Of a stretch of 64,000 bases of DNA, positions 33,234-41,929 are shown in pieces. The notes beneath the pieces were generated by a model. That model was not told where the DNA came from, searched no databases, and saw nothing but the letters and a program-made list of their open reading frames with translations. Position numbers and translations under genes: made by a program. The stretch comes from an uncultured Actinomycetes bacterium. GTDB lineage: Bacteria > Actinomycetota > Thermoleophilia > Miltoncostaeales > Miltoncostaeaceae. Where the stretch lies: the NCBI GenBank assembly GCA_903896045.1, contig CAITWD010000001.1, forward strand, positions 1 through 64,000. The letters run 5' to 3'. How positions within the stretch are numbered: the stretch's first letter is position 1; each line of letters starts with the position of its first letter.

Positions 33234-34520
33234 GTGAGCGCTCACCACGCAGAAACCATTGCGTTGCATGGCGGCCAGGTCCCGGATCCTGCCACGAACG
33301 CACGCGCAGTGCCGATCTACCAAACAACGTCATACACGTTCAATGACGCCGATCACGCGGCGGATCTGTTCGGACTTCGGGCATCGGGGAACATCTACAC
33401 CCGGATCATGAACCCGACCTGGGACGTGCTAGAGCAGCGGGTTGCGCAGCTCGAGGGCGGTATTGCCGCCAATGTGAGCGCCTCAGGTCAAGCATCTGTC
33501 ACTTACGCAATTTTGAACCTCACCAAGCCTGGCGACAACATCATCGCCCTGTCGACCTTGTATGGCGGCACGTACGACCTGTTCGCGCACTCCTTGCCGC
33601 ACTACGGCATTGAGGTTCGCTTTGCGAACCCGAATGACCCAAGTGAAGTCGAGCGTTTGACAGACGCCAACACCAGGGCAGTGTTTGCAGAGACGATTCC
33701 GAATCCTCGTGTGAACGTGATCGACTTGGACGCTTGGTCAGAGGCTGCACATGCCAAGGGCCTGCCCCTGATCGTGGACAACACCGTCGCGACACCAGTC
33801 TTGTGTCGCGTCTTCGACCATGGTGCAGACATTGCGGTGCACTCGTTGACCAAGTTCATTGGTGGTCACGGCACCTCGATTGGTGGAATCATCGTTGATT
33901 CGGGCAAGTTTGATTGGGCAGCCAACTCCGAGCGCTTTCCGGGATTGACCACGCCTGACCCGTCGTACCACGGCGTTGTGTGGACCGAGGCCCTCGGGCC
34001 AGCGGCCTACATCGGTCGCGTGCGTACCGTGATGTTGCGCAACTTCGGTGCCGCACTGTCGCCATTTAACGCATTCTTGATCCTTCAGGGCATCGAGACG
34101 CTTCCGTTGCGCATCGAGCGTCACTCAACGAACGCCTTGGCGCTGGCCGAGTATCTGTCGAAGCACCCGAAGGTCAATTGGGTTGCGTACCCGGGCCTCA
34201 CGAGCTCCCCGAGCCACGAGATCGCCAAGCGGATCCTCGACGGCGGTTTTGGTGCAATTTTGAGCTTTGGTGTGCAGGGTGGAGAAGACGCGGGACGCAA
34301 GTTCATCAGCAGCCTGAAGTTGATCTCGCATCTGGCCAACATTGGCGACGCAAAGAGTCTTGCAATTCACCCCGCCACGACGACCCACTCGCAGTTGGAA
34401 GGCGAGGAACTTGAGAAGGCTGGCGTGTCTGCAGACTTGGTCCGCTTGTCTGTGGGTATCGAACACATCGATGACATCATCGCCGATGTCGAACAAGCAT
34501 TGGCAACTGCGACGGCCTAA
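33234..34520 (+). CDS. metY: O-acetylhomoserine sulfhydrylase (PLP-dependent)
   Basis: The 428-residue Cys/Met-metabolism PLP enzyme turns O-acyl-homoserine and sulfide into homocysteine. Typical segments are IYQTTSYTFND, YTRIMNPTWDVLEQRVAQLEGG, SGQASVTYAIL, and the PLP lysine in HSLTKFIGGHGTSIGG. LANIGDAKSLAIHPATTTHSQL near the C-terminus marks the sulfhydrylase rather than the cystathionine synthase branch. The GTG at 33234 was preferred to the TTG at 33228 because AAGGA then has a 6-base spacing. It is the first gene of metY-metX-metW. Confidence 0.94.
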   Translation: MSAHHAETIALHGGQVPDPATNARAVPIYQTTSYTFNDADHAADLFGLRASGNIYTRIMNPTWDVLEQRVAQLEGGIAANVSASGQASVTYAILNLTKPGDNIIALSTLYGGTYDLFAHSLPHYGIEVRFANPNDPSEVERLTDANTRAVFAETIPNPRVNVIDLDAWSEAAHAKGLPLIVDNTVATPVLCRVFDHGADIAVHSLTKFIGGHGTSIGGIIVDSGKFDWAANSERFPGLTTPDPSYHGVVWTEALGPAAYIGRVRTVMLRNFGAALSPFNAFLILQGIETLPLRIERHSTNALALAEYLSKHPKVNWVAYPGLTSSPSHEIAKRILDGGFGAILSFGVQGGEDAGRKFISSLKLISHLANIGDAKSLAIHPATTTHSQLEGEELEKAGVSADLVRLSVGIEHIDDIIADVEQALATATA

Positions 34521-34549
34521 GTCGCTGGAGTCATCAGGAGTCACGCTCT

Positions 34550-34598
34550 ACACGACGACCGCGCATCGACGAAACAATGTCATGCGCGGTCGTTGTGT
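34550..34598 (+). repeat. Long hairpin between metY and metX
   Basis: Two 17-base arms (34550-34566 and 34582-34598) pair at 16 of 17 positions around a 15-base loop. No T run follows, so it is not a classic terminator. It ends 16 bases before the AAGGA ribosome site of metX. It may be an RNA processing or stabilising element that sets the metY to metX ratio, or an attenuator. Confidence 0.7.
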
Positions 34599-34625
34599 GA
34601 AACGGGCATCATGTAAGGAATCGTG

Positions 34626-35798
34626 ATGGCGAACCCAGATATCGAACATGGCTCCATTGGCGAGGTCGTCACGCAACGCGCGACCTTGTTCGAGCGTAAT
34701 GCCCCCCTCGTTCTCGAGGGTGGTGCAACGTTGGGACCGGTTGATGTCGCATTTGAGACCTATGGTGAGCTCAATGCCCAGCGGAATAACGCCGTTTTCA
34801 TCTGTCACGGGCTGACGGGTGATGCCCATGCCGCCGGGCACCACGGGAATCCTGAGCGCCCCGGTTGGTGGGACAACTTCATCGGTCCTGGGAAGCCTGT
34901 CGATACCCGTGAATTCTTTGTTGTGTGCGCCAACATTCTCGGTGGGTGCATGGGGACGACTGGCCCGTCGTCAATTGACCCCGCGACGGGGAAGGCCTAC
35001 GGGTTACGGTTTCCACTCGTCACCGTTTCCGATGTGGTGCGTGTCCACCGAGCGTTGATTGCCGATCTCGGCATTACGAAATTGCGCGCGGCGATTGGTG
35101 GATCTCTCGGGGGAATGCAGGTCCTGCAATGGGCGATGGACCACCCGGAGGATCTGGGTGCCGCGATCGTTGTCTGCGCCACGAGTCGACTTTCCGCACA
35201 AAACATCGCGTTTTCGGCGGTTGCCAGAGAGGCGATCATGAGGGATCCGAACTTTCATGGCGGCGACTATGTCGATGCCGACACGCGACCAGATGCTGGG
35301 CTCGCGATTGCCCGAATGATGGCCCACATTACGTATCTCTCAGAAGAGGGTATGCGCAATAAATTCGGGCGGCGCCTACAGAACGGTACAACGCCACGTT
35401 TCGGATTCGATGTCGATTTTCAGGTGGAGAGCTATCTTCATCATCAGGGTGAGGCGTTTCTCGGGCGTTTTGATGCCAATAGTTATCTTTATCTGACGCG
35501 GGCGATGGATTACTTCGATCCGTTCGGCGACATGGAGCACGCAGCCGCTCGACTTGCGGATCTCGATCTGCCATTTCTTGTGATGAGTTTTGATTCGGAT
35601 TGGCGATTCGATACCAGCCATTCGCGCGAGATTGTGCGCGTGCTCTCTGCACACCGCGTGCCGGTAAGTTTCCGCGAGATCTCATCACCGCACGGCCATG
35701 ACTCCTTTCTTTTGGTGATCCCCGAATACCACGTCACGGTTGCAAACTTTCTGCGCCGCGCAGAGCTCCCACCGCAAAGGCGTCCACATGCGTCTTGA
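34626..35798 (+). CDS. metX: Homoserine O-acyltransferase MetX
   Basis: The 390-residue alpha/beta hydrolase activates homoserine for sulfhydrylation. Features are NPERPGWWDNFIGPGKPVDT, CANILGGCMGTTGPSS, the nucleophile elbow GGSLGGMQ, the acid in SFDSDWRFDT and the His in HGHDSFLL. Most MetX use acetyl-CoA, but several MetX enzymes encoded beside metW use succinyl-CoA, so the acyl donor should not be assumed. GTG 34623 and ATG 34626 are adjacent starts; the ATG has the better distance (6 bases) from AAGGA. It overlaps metW by 11 bases. Confidence 0.93.
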   Translation: MANPDIEHGSIGEVVTQRATLFERNAPLVLEGGATLGPVDVAFETYGELNAQRNNAVFICHGLTGDAHAAGHHGNPERPGWWDNFIGPGKPVDTREFFVVCANILGGCMGTTGPSSIDPATGKAYGLRFPLVTVSDVVRVHRALIADLGITKLRAAIGGSLGGMQVLQWAMDHPEDLGAAIVVCATSRLSAQNIAFSAVAREAIMRDPNFHGGDYVDADTRPDAGLAIARMMAHITYLSEEGMRNKFGRRLQNGTTPRFGFDVDFQVESYLHHQGEAFLGRFDANSYLYLTRAMDYFDPFGDMEHAAARLADLDLPFLVMSFDSDWRFDTSHSREIVRVLSAHRVPVSFREISSPHGHDSFLLVIPEYHVTVANFLRRAELPPQRRPHAS

Positions 35799-36408
35799 CC
35801 TTGGTCTGATTGCAGAAATGGTGCCCACGGGCGCCCGTGTGCTCGACCTCGGGTGTGGCGATGGGGATCTCTTGAGCGCCCTGATCCGTGAGCGCGGTTG
35901 CCAGGGCCAAGGGGTGGAAGTGTCATCAGACGCATTTCATGCATGCGTCGCCAAAGGTATTCCGGTGATTGCAGCTGACATTGACGATGGGTTGACCGAT
36001 TTCACCGATAACTCTTTCGATGTCGTGGTGCTGTCACAAACCCTGCAGGCAACCCGCCGCCCCGCGCGTGTGCTGCACGAGATGATGCGCGTTGCCGATA
36101 CGGCGATTGTCTCCTTCATCAACTATGGCCACATTGGATTGCGCACCAGATTGGCGCTGCGGGGTCGCATGCCGGTGTCGCCGCTTGCTCCTGAGCAATG
36201 GTTCGCCACGCCAAACATCCACCCATGCAGCATTCTCGATTTTGAACAGCTGGTACACAGCGAAGGGTTGGTGTGCGCGGAACGCCACGTGCTTGGCGCC
36301 GACGGAGGCCCGGGTGGCCGGTGGGCGCAGCGGCGACCGAACGCATTTGCTGCGGCTGCCGCGTATGTCGTGCATCACTCTGATCGAGTCCGCACTGGTC
36401 CGCGATAA
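35788..36408 (+). CDS. metW: MetW, methionine biosynthesis methyltransferase-like protein
   Basis: The 206-residue class I methyltransferase-fold protein begins MRLDLGLIAEMVPTGARVLD, with SAM motif LDLGCGDGDLL and the MetW-specific stretch VLSQTLQATRRPARVLHEMMRV, then INYGHIGLRTRLALRGRMPV and TPNIHPCSILDFE. MetW accompanies MetX in Proteobacteria and scattered other phyla and is needed with it for homoserine acylation in some of them; its exact chemistry is unsettled. The ATG at 35788 lies inside the end of metX with AAGG about 8 bases upstream. Confidence 0.9.
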   Translation: MRLDLGLIAEMVPTGARVLDLGCGDGDLLSALIRERGCQGQGVEVSSDAFHACVAKGIPVIAADIDDGLTDFTDNSFDVVVLSQTLQATRRPARVLHEMMRVADTAIVSFINYGHIGLRTRLALRGRMPVSPLAPEQWFATPNIHPCSILDFEQLVHSEGLVCAERHVLGADGGPGGRWAQRRPNAFAAAAAYVVHHSDRVRTGPR

Positions 36409-36411
36409 GTA

Positions 36412-37512
36412 CTAGGTCGGGTTCGCGGTACTCTGGTTGATTTCACGTGGGCCAACGATGCCCAAGAGGACGTCGTTGTCGACAACGAGTCCATATCCCC
36501 ATGGGCTCGTGGCCAGGAGCGGTCGAGCCGCAGCTATGTCGGTCGTGGGGGAGAGCCGGATGAGGTCTCCGCGAGGAATCATGAGTGCGCGCGCTGTCGT
36601 GCGGGAACGAAATTCTGGAGCCAGTGCCTCGACCGCTGCGACAGGGAGGATTCCAATGACTTGTTCATCGTCGCTCACCGGAATTGCGGTGAGTGGGGAC
36701 GAAGAACCGATGAGGGTTTCAATCTGAGTGACGGCGACGTCGGCCGAAAGGCTCACGCCGGTCGGACGCAGAATATCTGCGATCGTCACCGGCGCTGGCG
36801 CTGGCGGTGCAGGCGCGGCTTCATGTCTGCCTGCCTGCAATACGAAGAGCCCGATCAGCGCCAACCAGATTCCCGACACAGGGTTTCCAAACGACATCGC
36901 AATCACCAGACCGGTCGTCATCATTCCGATTGCGACGATCTTTGATACCTGCACGCCGATTCGTGTCGCGCGAGCGAGATCGTGTGTGGTCGCCCACATC
37001 GCGCCACGCAAGGCGCGTCCCCCATCAAGCGGGAGCGCAGGGAGCAAATTGAATACTCCGAGAATGAGATTCATTGTCCCGAGCCACCATAGGGTTGTGG
37101 CGATGGGGGCGGGGAGCATGGGCAGCGATGCACTTGCAAGCGCCGCGCCGCCAAGGACGATCGAGATCGCTGGCCCCGCAAGTGCGATGCGTATTTCCGC
37201 CCCACCCGACGGGAAGAATCGATCAAATCGTGCGACACCACCGAAGAGCCAGAGGGTGATGCTGTGAATGCGCATGCCCTCACGCAGAGCCTGGATCGCA
37301 TGCGCCAATTCGTGCAGCAAAATACAGGCGATCAACCCGATCGCTGCAGCGATTCCCATTGCGGTGTAGGCGATGGAGGATTGGCCAGGGTCGCTTGATG
37401 GGAATACGTGTGTTGCCAATTCCCATGACAACAGCACGATCAGGCCGACCAGGCTCCAATTCGCGCTGATCGGTATTCCCTTGATGCGTCCGAGTGACAG
37501 TGACGACGGCAT
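36412..37512 (-). CDS. Site-2 protease family zinc metalloprotease with CBS-like domain
   Basis: The 366-residue intramembrane protease has about six hydrophobic segments, the zinc motif HELAHA (His67, Glu68, His71) within the second or third helix, and the third-ligand motif LPALPLDGGRALRG. The C-terminal part (about 245-366) resembles a CBS pair (TIADILRPTGVSLSADVAVTQIE; ALMIPRGDLIRLSPTTDI), the layout of the Rv2625c/SpoIVFB-like group. CBS domains usually sense adenine nucleotides. It may cleave an anti-sigma or transcription factor; no candidate partner is adjacent. It ends 3 bases from metW, convergent. Confidence 0.88.
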   Translation of the reverse strand: MPSSLSLGRIKGIPISANWSLVGLIVLLSWELATHVFPSSDPGQSSIAYTAMGIAAAIGLIACILLHELAHAIQALREGMRIHSITLWLFGGVARFDRFFPSGGAEIRIALAGPAISIVLGGAALASASLPMLPAPIATTLWWLGTMNLILGVFNLLPALPLDGGRALRGAMWATTHDLARATRIGVQVSKIVAIGMMTTGLVIAMSFGNPVSGIWLALIGLFVLQAGRHEAAPAPPAPAPVTIADILRPTGVSLSADVAVTQIETLIGSSSPLTAIPVSDDEQVIGILPVAAVEALAPEFRSRTTARALMIPRGDLIRLSPTTDIAAARPLLATSPWGYGLVVDNDVLLGIVGPREINQSTANPT

Positions 37513-37533
37513 ACCACTCAGTGTTGCACGGTC

Positions 37534-38118
37534 TTAGGTCGTGGTGTTGGGTCCCCTGTCGGCACCAAAGGAAAAGCCAAGTTGCTGGTCGATGGGATCT
37601 GATCCGGTGCCCGAGGGGTGCATCCCGCGCGCCGCGGGACCGTAATCGTCGAGTGCCGCATGTTGGGCAAGCTGATCCGCCCGCTCATTTGCATCGTGGC
37701 CTGCGTGCCCTTTCACCAGTGTGGTGCGTACGCGTTGGTGACGGCCGATTTCGCGAAGCATGCGCTCCCAGAGTTCTCGGTTGGCAACTGGCTGCTTGGC
37801 CGCGGTACGCCATCCCCGCCGCTGCCATCCATCGAGCCAGCCTTGTGAGATGGCATTTGCGACATATGTCGAGTCGGTGACGAGCTCAATGTCGGCTCCC
37901 GCTGGTGCTGCGGCGAGCCCTTCGAGCGCCGCGGTGAGTTCCATGCGGTTGTTTGTCGATGGGGTCTCTCCGCCGGTCAGCACAATCTCGTGACCATGTG
38001 TATCCGAGAGGATTGCTGCCCATCCACCCCGCGCATCAGCAGTGCCGTTCCCTGGGCACGCGCCATCTGTCACGAGAACGATTGGTGAGATGAGGAGTGG
38101 GGCGGACACCTGGGTCAC
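37534..38118 (-). CDS. rnhA: Ribonuclease HI
   Basis: The product is 194 residues with an RNase H fold that cuts RNA in RNA-DNA hybrids. The catalytic acids sit in VTDGACPGNG, NRMELTAALEGL, VTDSTYV and NERADQLA, and the basic WQRRGWRTA handle is present. A 40-residue C-terminal tail follows the core. The GTG at 38118 gives this length. Another GTG three codons later (38109) lies 7 bases after a TAGTGT box and may be the true leaderless start. Confidence 0.93.
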   Translation of the reverse strand: MTQVSAPLLISPIVLVTDGACPGNGTADARGGWAAILSDTHGHEIVLTGGETPSTNNRMELTAALEGLAAAPAGADIELVTDSTYVANAISQGWLDGWQRRGWRTAAKQPVANRELWERMLREIGRHQRVRTTLVKGHAGHDANERADQLAQHAALDDYGPAARGMHPSGTGSDPIDQQLGFSFGADRGPNTTT

Positions 38119-38280
38119 ACTAGCGCGTGCATGAGGGCGGCGAAGTCACGACACCCGCCATGACGTACCAGGTGCCCGATCTTCCCGTAGAGCCGATGTG
38201 CGGTACCCGCAGATCATCTGTCCTAGAGGCACGCTCGGACACCCACCTATGTGACGCACCGCAACCCACCGCAAATGCGG

Positions 38281-38478
38281 TTAGGCAGAGGCTCCGGAGG
38301 TCTCGGCTACCTGTTGTGACGAGGCAAGAGCCATCTCGAGGCGTTCCCACGCACGACGTTCCGCTTCTTCGTGGTCAGCCGGGGAGGCATACAGATGCGC
38401 TCCGCGTGAGACGGCAAGATAGTCGTTGCGTGCCCGCTCGAGTTCTGCGGACAAAGCTTCATGTGAGATTTCGGTCAT
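38281..38478 (-). CDS. Small helical protein, 65 residues, function unknown
   Basis: The frame starts at ATG 38478 (GTG 38487 is possible) with GAGGGG about 10 bases upstream. The product is mostly one charged helix pair (EALSAELERARNDYLAVSRG; DHEEAERRAWERLEMALASS) with no membrane segment. The helical amphipathic pattern and ribosome site support a real gene, but no family was recognised. It lies in the gap between rnhA and the divergent aroC. Confidence 0.55.
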   Translation of the reverse strand: MTEISHEALSAELERARNDYLAVSRGAHLYASPADHEEAERRAWERLEMALASSQQVAETSGASA

Positions 38479-38667
38479 CTGGGCCACACCCCTCGTCGCA
38501 GCAATGAAGTCAGTATGACGGGAGAATCGGCCGTTGTGGTGACCAACGGTTATGCGTTCCGGGGCTGGGGGTGATTATTGCTGCAATATGCGGGTAAAAA
38601 GCCGAATATCTTTCCCCGCAAACTGTGCTGGTTTTCCGCACAGATGACGCACGACCGCCCGGGCAGA

Positions 38668-38681
38668 TAGACTTGCTCGTA
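38668..38681 (+). promoter_or_regulatory. Putative -10 box for the aroC operon
   Basis: TAGACT at 38668-38673 is 8 bases before the aroC ATG, with TGACGC 17 bases further upstream as a weak -35. No ribosome site lies between the box and the ATG, so the message may be leaderless. It should drive the long aroC-to-nusB unit. Confidence 0.5.
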
Positions 38682-39842
38682 ATGGCCCTGATCTATCGCA
38701 CAGCCGGAGAATCACATGGCCCGGCGCTCTTCGCGATTATGGAGGGCCTGCCGGCCGGTTTGGAGCTGGTCCCCGACGACATCGACAACGATCTCGCGCG
38801 CCGGCAACTCGGCTACGGTCGTGGTGGCCGGATGAAGATTGAACGCGATCGCGTGCATGTCAAAAGCGGACTCCGTCATGGACGCACCATCGGCAGTCCA
38901 CTCATGTTGGAGATTCCGAATCTGGACTTCCCAAACTGGTCGGAAGACCGGATGGCCGTCTGGGAACCCGCCTCGGATGTGGATCCAATTACATTGCCGC
39001 GACCAGGTCACGCCGATCTTGCGGGCATGCAGAAATACGACGGGCAGGACCTGCGCCCCATTCTTGAGCGCGCCAGTGCTCGGGAAACCGCAGCACGTGT
39101 CGCCGCTGGCGGCGTCGCAAAGGCGCTGTTGCGCCGTTACGGGATCGAAATTCGCAGTCATGTCGTGCGTGTTGGCGCCGAGCACGTGCCTTATGGGCAG
39201 ACGTTGCTACTTGAAGATTTTGACGGGGTCGACGAGAGCCCCGTGCGCTGCCTCGACGCCGAGGCGTCGGTGCGGATGCGTGAAGCGATCAAAACTGCAG
39301 GACAGTCACATGACACCCTCGGCGGGGTCTTCGAGGTGGTCGCATTCGGGGTAATGCCCGGACTTGGGTCGCATGTGTCTGGAGATGCGCGTATGGATGG
39401 TCGTATCGGTCAGGCGTTCCTTGGAATCCAAGCGATCAAGGCGGTGGAAATCGGGGCGGGATTTGAGCTGGGTCAGATTCCTGGTTCACAGGCCCACGAT
39501 GAGATCTTTTGGGATGCCGAGCAGGGGTATCACCGGCACACGAATCGTTCCGGCGGCATCGAAGGCGGGATGACCCATGGGGCCCCCGTGGTGGTGCGTG
39601 CCGCAATGAAGCCAATCTCAACACTCTCGCGTCCTTTGGCGTCCGTTGACGTTGCGACAAAAGAGGCACGTGCCGCATTTAAGGAGCGCTCAGATATCTG
39701 CGCCGTACCTGCCGCAGCCGTGATTGGTGAGGCGATGTTGGCACTGGTGCTTGCGCAGGCCTTGCTGGAAAAGTTTGGTGGCGACGCGGTGAGCCAGCTT
39801 GATGAGAGTGTGGCTCGGTACCTCGCCACCATTCGCGGGTAG
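38682..39842 (+). CDS. aroC: Chorismate synthase
   Basis: The 386-residue FMN-dependent enzyme makes chorismate from EPSP. The N-terminus IYRTAGESHGPALFAIMEGLP, the RQLGYGRGGRMKIERD signature, RASARETAARVAAGGVAK, and HTNRSGGIEGGMTHG with PISTLSRPLASVD are all typical. The ATG at 38682 was chosen because the conserved N-terminus begins there and a -10 box stands 8 bases upstream; an in-frame start at 38625 adds unconserved residues. It heads aroC-aroK-aroB-aroQ. Confidence 0.96.
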   Translation: MALIYRTAGESHGPALFAIMEGLPAGLELVPDDIDNDLARRQLGYGRGGRMKIERDRVHVKSGLRHGRTIGSPLMLEIPNLDFPNWSEDRMAVWEPASDVDPITLPRPGHADLAGMQKYDGQDLRPILERASARETAARVAAGGVAKALLRRYGIEIRSHVVRVGAEHVPYGQTLLLEDFDGVDESPVRCLDAEASVRMREAIKTAGQSHDTLGGVFEVVAFGVMPGLGSHVSGDARMDGRIGQAFLGIQAIKAVEIGAGFELGQIPGSQAHDEIFWDAEQGYHRHTNRSGGIEGGMTHGAPVVVRAAMKPISTLSRPLASVDVATKEARAAFKERSDICAVPAAAVIGEAMLALVLAQALLEKFGGDAVSQLDESVARYLATIRG

Positions 39843-39852
39843 GTTTCACACC

Positions 39853-40371
39853 GTGTCGTGGGTGGTGCTGACCGGCTATATGGGTGCGGGAAAATCGACA
39901 GTCGGGCGCGCCGTCGCAGAGCACTTGGATCGGCCCTTCCTTGATTCGGATGCGGTCATTGAGCACGCCGCCGCGCTCGATATCCCCCGGATTTTCGCCA
40001 CGAAGGGCGAAGTGTGGTTCCGGCGCACCGAGGAGCGGACAATCCGCGGGATTGTCGAGTCATCTCCCGGAGGCGTTCTCGCGATTGGCGGTGGCGCCAT
40101 CGAAAACCCCAAAACTCGAGATCTGTTGCATCGGGTCGCATCAGTGATTTGGTTGCATGCTGAGCCCGAGCAGCTCTGGGAGCGCGTCAACGGGTCCTCG
40201 CGTCCGCTCGCGACCGACGAGGCGCAATTTTTGCGACGGTATGCGCGACGCGAGAGATTCTATCGCGAGACCGCGCACGTCGAGATTGACGCACTGTTGC
40301 CGTTCGAGAATGTCGTCACCGCGGCGGTCAACTTTGCATCGGGCGGATCTGATCCGGGTCGCGTGGAATGA
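39853..40371 (+). CDS. aroK: Shikimate kinase
   Basis: The 172-residue P-loop kinase phosphorylates shikimate at O3. It has LTGYMGAGKSTVGR (Walker A), LDSDAVIE with the shikimate-binding Asp, GEVWFRRTEE, LAIGGGAIENP, and the lid region NGSSRPLAT. The GTG at 39853 begins VSWVVLTGYMG; the longer frame from 39799 overlaps aroC and was rejected. Its stop overlaps the aroB ATG as ATGA. Confidence 0.94.
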   Translation: MSWVVLTGYMGAGKSTVGRAVAEHLDRPFLDSDAVIEHAAALDIPRIFATKGEVWFRRTEERTIRGIVESSPGGVLAIGGGAIENPKTRDLLHRVASVIWLHAEPEQLWERVNGSSRPLATDEAQFLRRYARRERFYRETAHVEIDALLPFENVVTAAVNFASGGSDPGRVE

Positions 40372-41474
40372 CTTCGCCGGACGAACATGGCGCGCATCAT
40401 CTTGTGTGGGGGGAAATCGGGGATGCCCATTTCCCTGTATTGATCGGCCCGTCGCAAATAGATCGCCTTGGCCAATTGTGGGATGAGCGGCTCGAAGGTG
40501 CTGCGGCGTTGCTGATCAGCGATGCCGCCGTGGCGGCATACGCCGGACGGGCCCGTGATGTGCTGGTGAGTCGGGGCATCCGCGTGGTTGATGTCGTTGT
40601 GCCATCAGGTGAAGGCTCCAAAACGCTCGCCGAGCTAGAGCGTATTTGTCGTATCGCTGCCCAGAATGGGATTCGACGTGCTGATGCCGTTGTCGCTGTC
40701 GGCGGCGGCGTGGTCGGCGACCTCGCGGGGTTTGTCGCTGCGTCCTATCAGCGTGGAATTCGCCTCGTGCACCTGCCCACCACGCTCTTGGCGATGGTGG
40801 ATTCGGCGGTCGGTGGCAAAACCGGGGTGGACCTTCCCGAGGCAAAGAACTACGTCGGCGCTATCTGGCAACCCGAATTCGTCGTGATGGACACCGATTC
40901 CCTTGCGACCTTGCCGGCACGGGAGTTGTCGTGCGGGTTTGCAGAGGTCATCAAATACGGATTGCTGAATTCATATGAGATGTTTGCACACGTTGAGGCG
41001 TGGCCGGCGCCGCTAGATCCCGCGGCAGATGGGTTTGTCGCACTCATTCGCGATTGTGTGGTGCATAAGCTCAACGTCGTCGGCCAGGACGAGCGCGAAA
41101 CGGGGTTGCGGGCGAGTTTGAATCTCGGACACACGGTTGGTCACGGGATTGAAGCTGCTGCAGGGTATGGCCGGTATCACCACGGTGAGGCGATCAGTTT
41201 GGGACTGCTTGCAGCATTGCGGGTCGCGCACGAAACCATTGGGGCGGCGTTGGAATGGCGGGATCGCACGCTGCAAATCCTCGCTCGCCACGGTTTGCCG
41301 ACCCAATTGGCAAGCGATGTGTCGACCGCTGCCATTCTCGAGGCGATGCAGCGCGACAAGAAGGCGAGTGCGAGCTCATTTAACATGGTGTTCGTGCAGG
41401 AGCCTGGCGCAGTGCTGTTGCGCCAAGATCCACCACGCGATGTGGTGATAGCTGCGATCGAGGAGTTGCGATAA
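40368..41474 (+). CDS. aroB: 3-Dehydroquinate synthase
   Basis: The 368-residue NAD- and metal-dependent enzyme cyclises DAHP to dehydroquinate. Diagnostic segments are PSGEGSKTLAELERI, AVGGGVVGDLAGFVAASYQRGI, LPTTLLAMVDSAVGGKTGVDL and KNYVGAIWQP. The metal ligands are in FAEVIKYG (Glu), NLGHTVGHGIEA (His) and YHHGEAISLG (His). It is coupled to aroK by ATGA and lies 2 bases before aroQ. Confidence 0.96.
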   Translation: MTSPDEHGAHHLVWGEIGDAHFPVLIGPSQIDRLGQLWDERLEGAAALLISDAAVAAYAGRARDVLVSRGIRVVDVVVPSGEGSKTLAELERICRIAAQNGIRRADAVVAVGGGVVGDLAGFVAASYQRGIRLVHLPTTLLAMVDSAVGGKTGVDLPEAKNYVGAIWQPEFVVMDTDSLATLPARELSCGFAEVIKYGLLNSYEMFAHVEAWPAPLDPAADGFVALIRDCVVHKLNVVGQDERETGLRASLNLGHTVGHGIEAAAGYGRYHHGEAISLGLLAALRVAHETIGAALEWRDRTLQILARHGLPTQLASDVSTAAILEAMQRDKKASASSFNMVFVQEPGAVLLRQDPPRDVVIAAIEELR

Positions 41475-41476
41475 CG

Positions 41477-41929
41477 ATGGCACGGGATCTGCGAATCGCA
41501 TTACTGCACGGCCCGAATCTCGGGATGCTTGGTCGACGGCCAACCCAGCACTACGGGCAGTTTTCGCTCTTCGATTTGGAGCAACAGGTGCGTGCCTGGG
41601 GTCAAGAGCGCGGAATGCGCGTTGGATGCTTTCAGAGCGATCACGAAGGCGCGTTTCTCGAACATGTGCATGGTCTTTCAGGAATTGTCGATGGGGCAAT
41701 CGTCAATCCTGGTGCGTGGACGCACTATCAGTGGTCGATCCGCGATGCACTCGAGGCCCTTGGCGCCCCATTCGTAGAAGTTCATATCTCCGATGTCGAG
41801 GCACGCGGAGCGCAGGAGCCTCATCGGCGCATTTCCGTGGTCCGTGATCTTGCACTCACCGCGATTTGGGGCCGTGGACTCGATGGATATCGGGACGCGC
41901 TTGATGCGCTCGTTACGGAGCTGGGATGA
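41477..41929 (+). CDS. aroQ: Type II 3-dehydroquinate dehydratase
   Basis: The 150-residue dodecameric-type enzyme removes water from dehydroquinate. It has LLHGPNLGMLGRRPTQHYG with the catalytic Tyr and Arg, CFQSDHEGAFLEHVHG, IVNPGAWTHYQWSIRDAL, and EVHISDVEARGAQEPHR with the catalytic His. The QSDHEG form differs from the usual QSNHEG, and WTHYQW from the usual YTHTS; the main catalytic residues are kept. GAGGAG precedes the ATG. Its stop overlaps pepQ as ATGA. Confidence 0.93.
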   Translation: MARDLRIALLHGPNLGMLGRRPTQHYGQFSLFDLEQQVRAWGQERGMRVGCFQSDHEGAFLEHVHGLSGIVDGAIVNPGAWTHYQWSIRDALEALGAPFVEVHISDVEARGAQEPHRRISVVRDLALTAIWGRGLDGYRDALDALVTELG

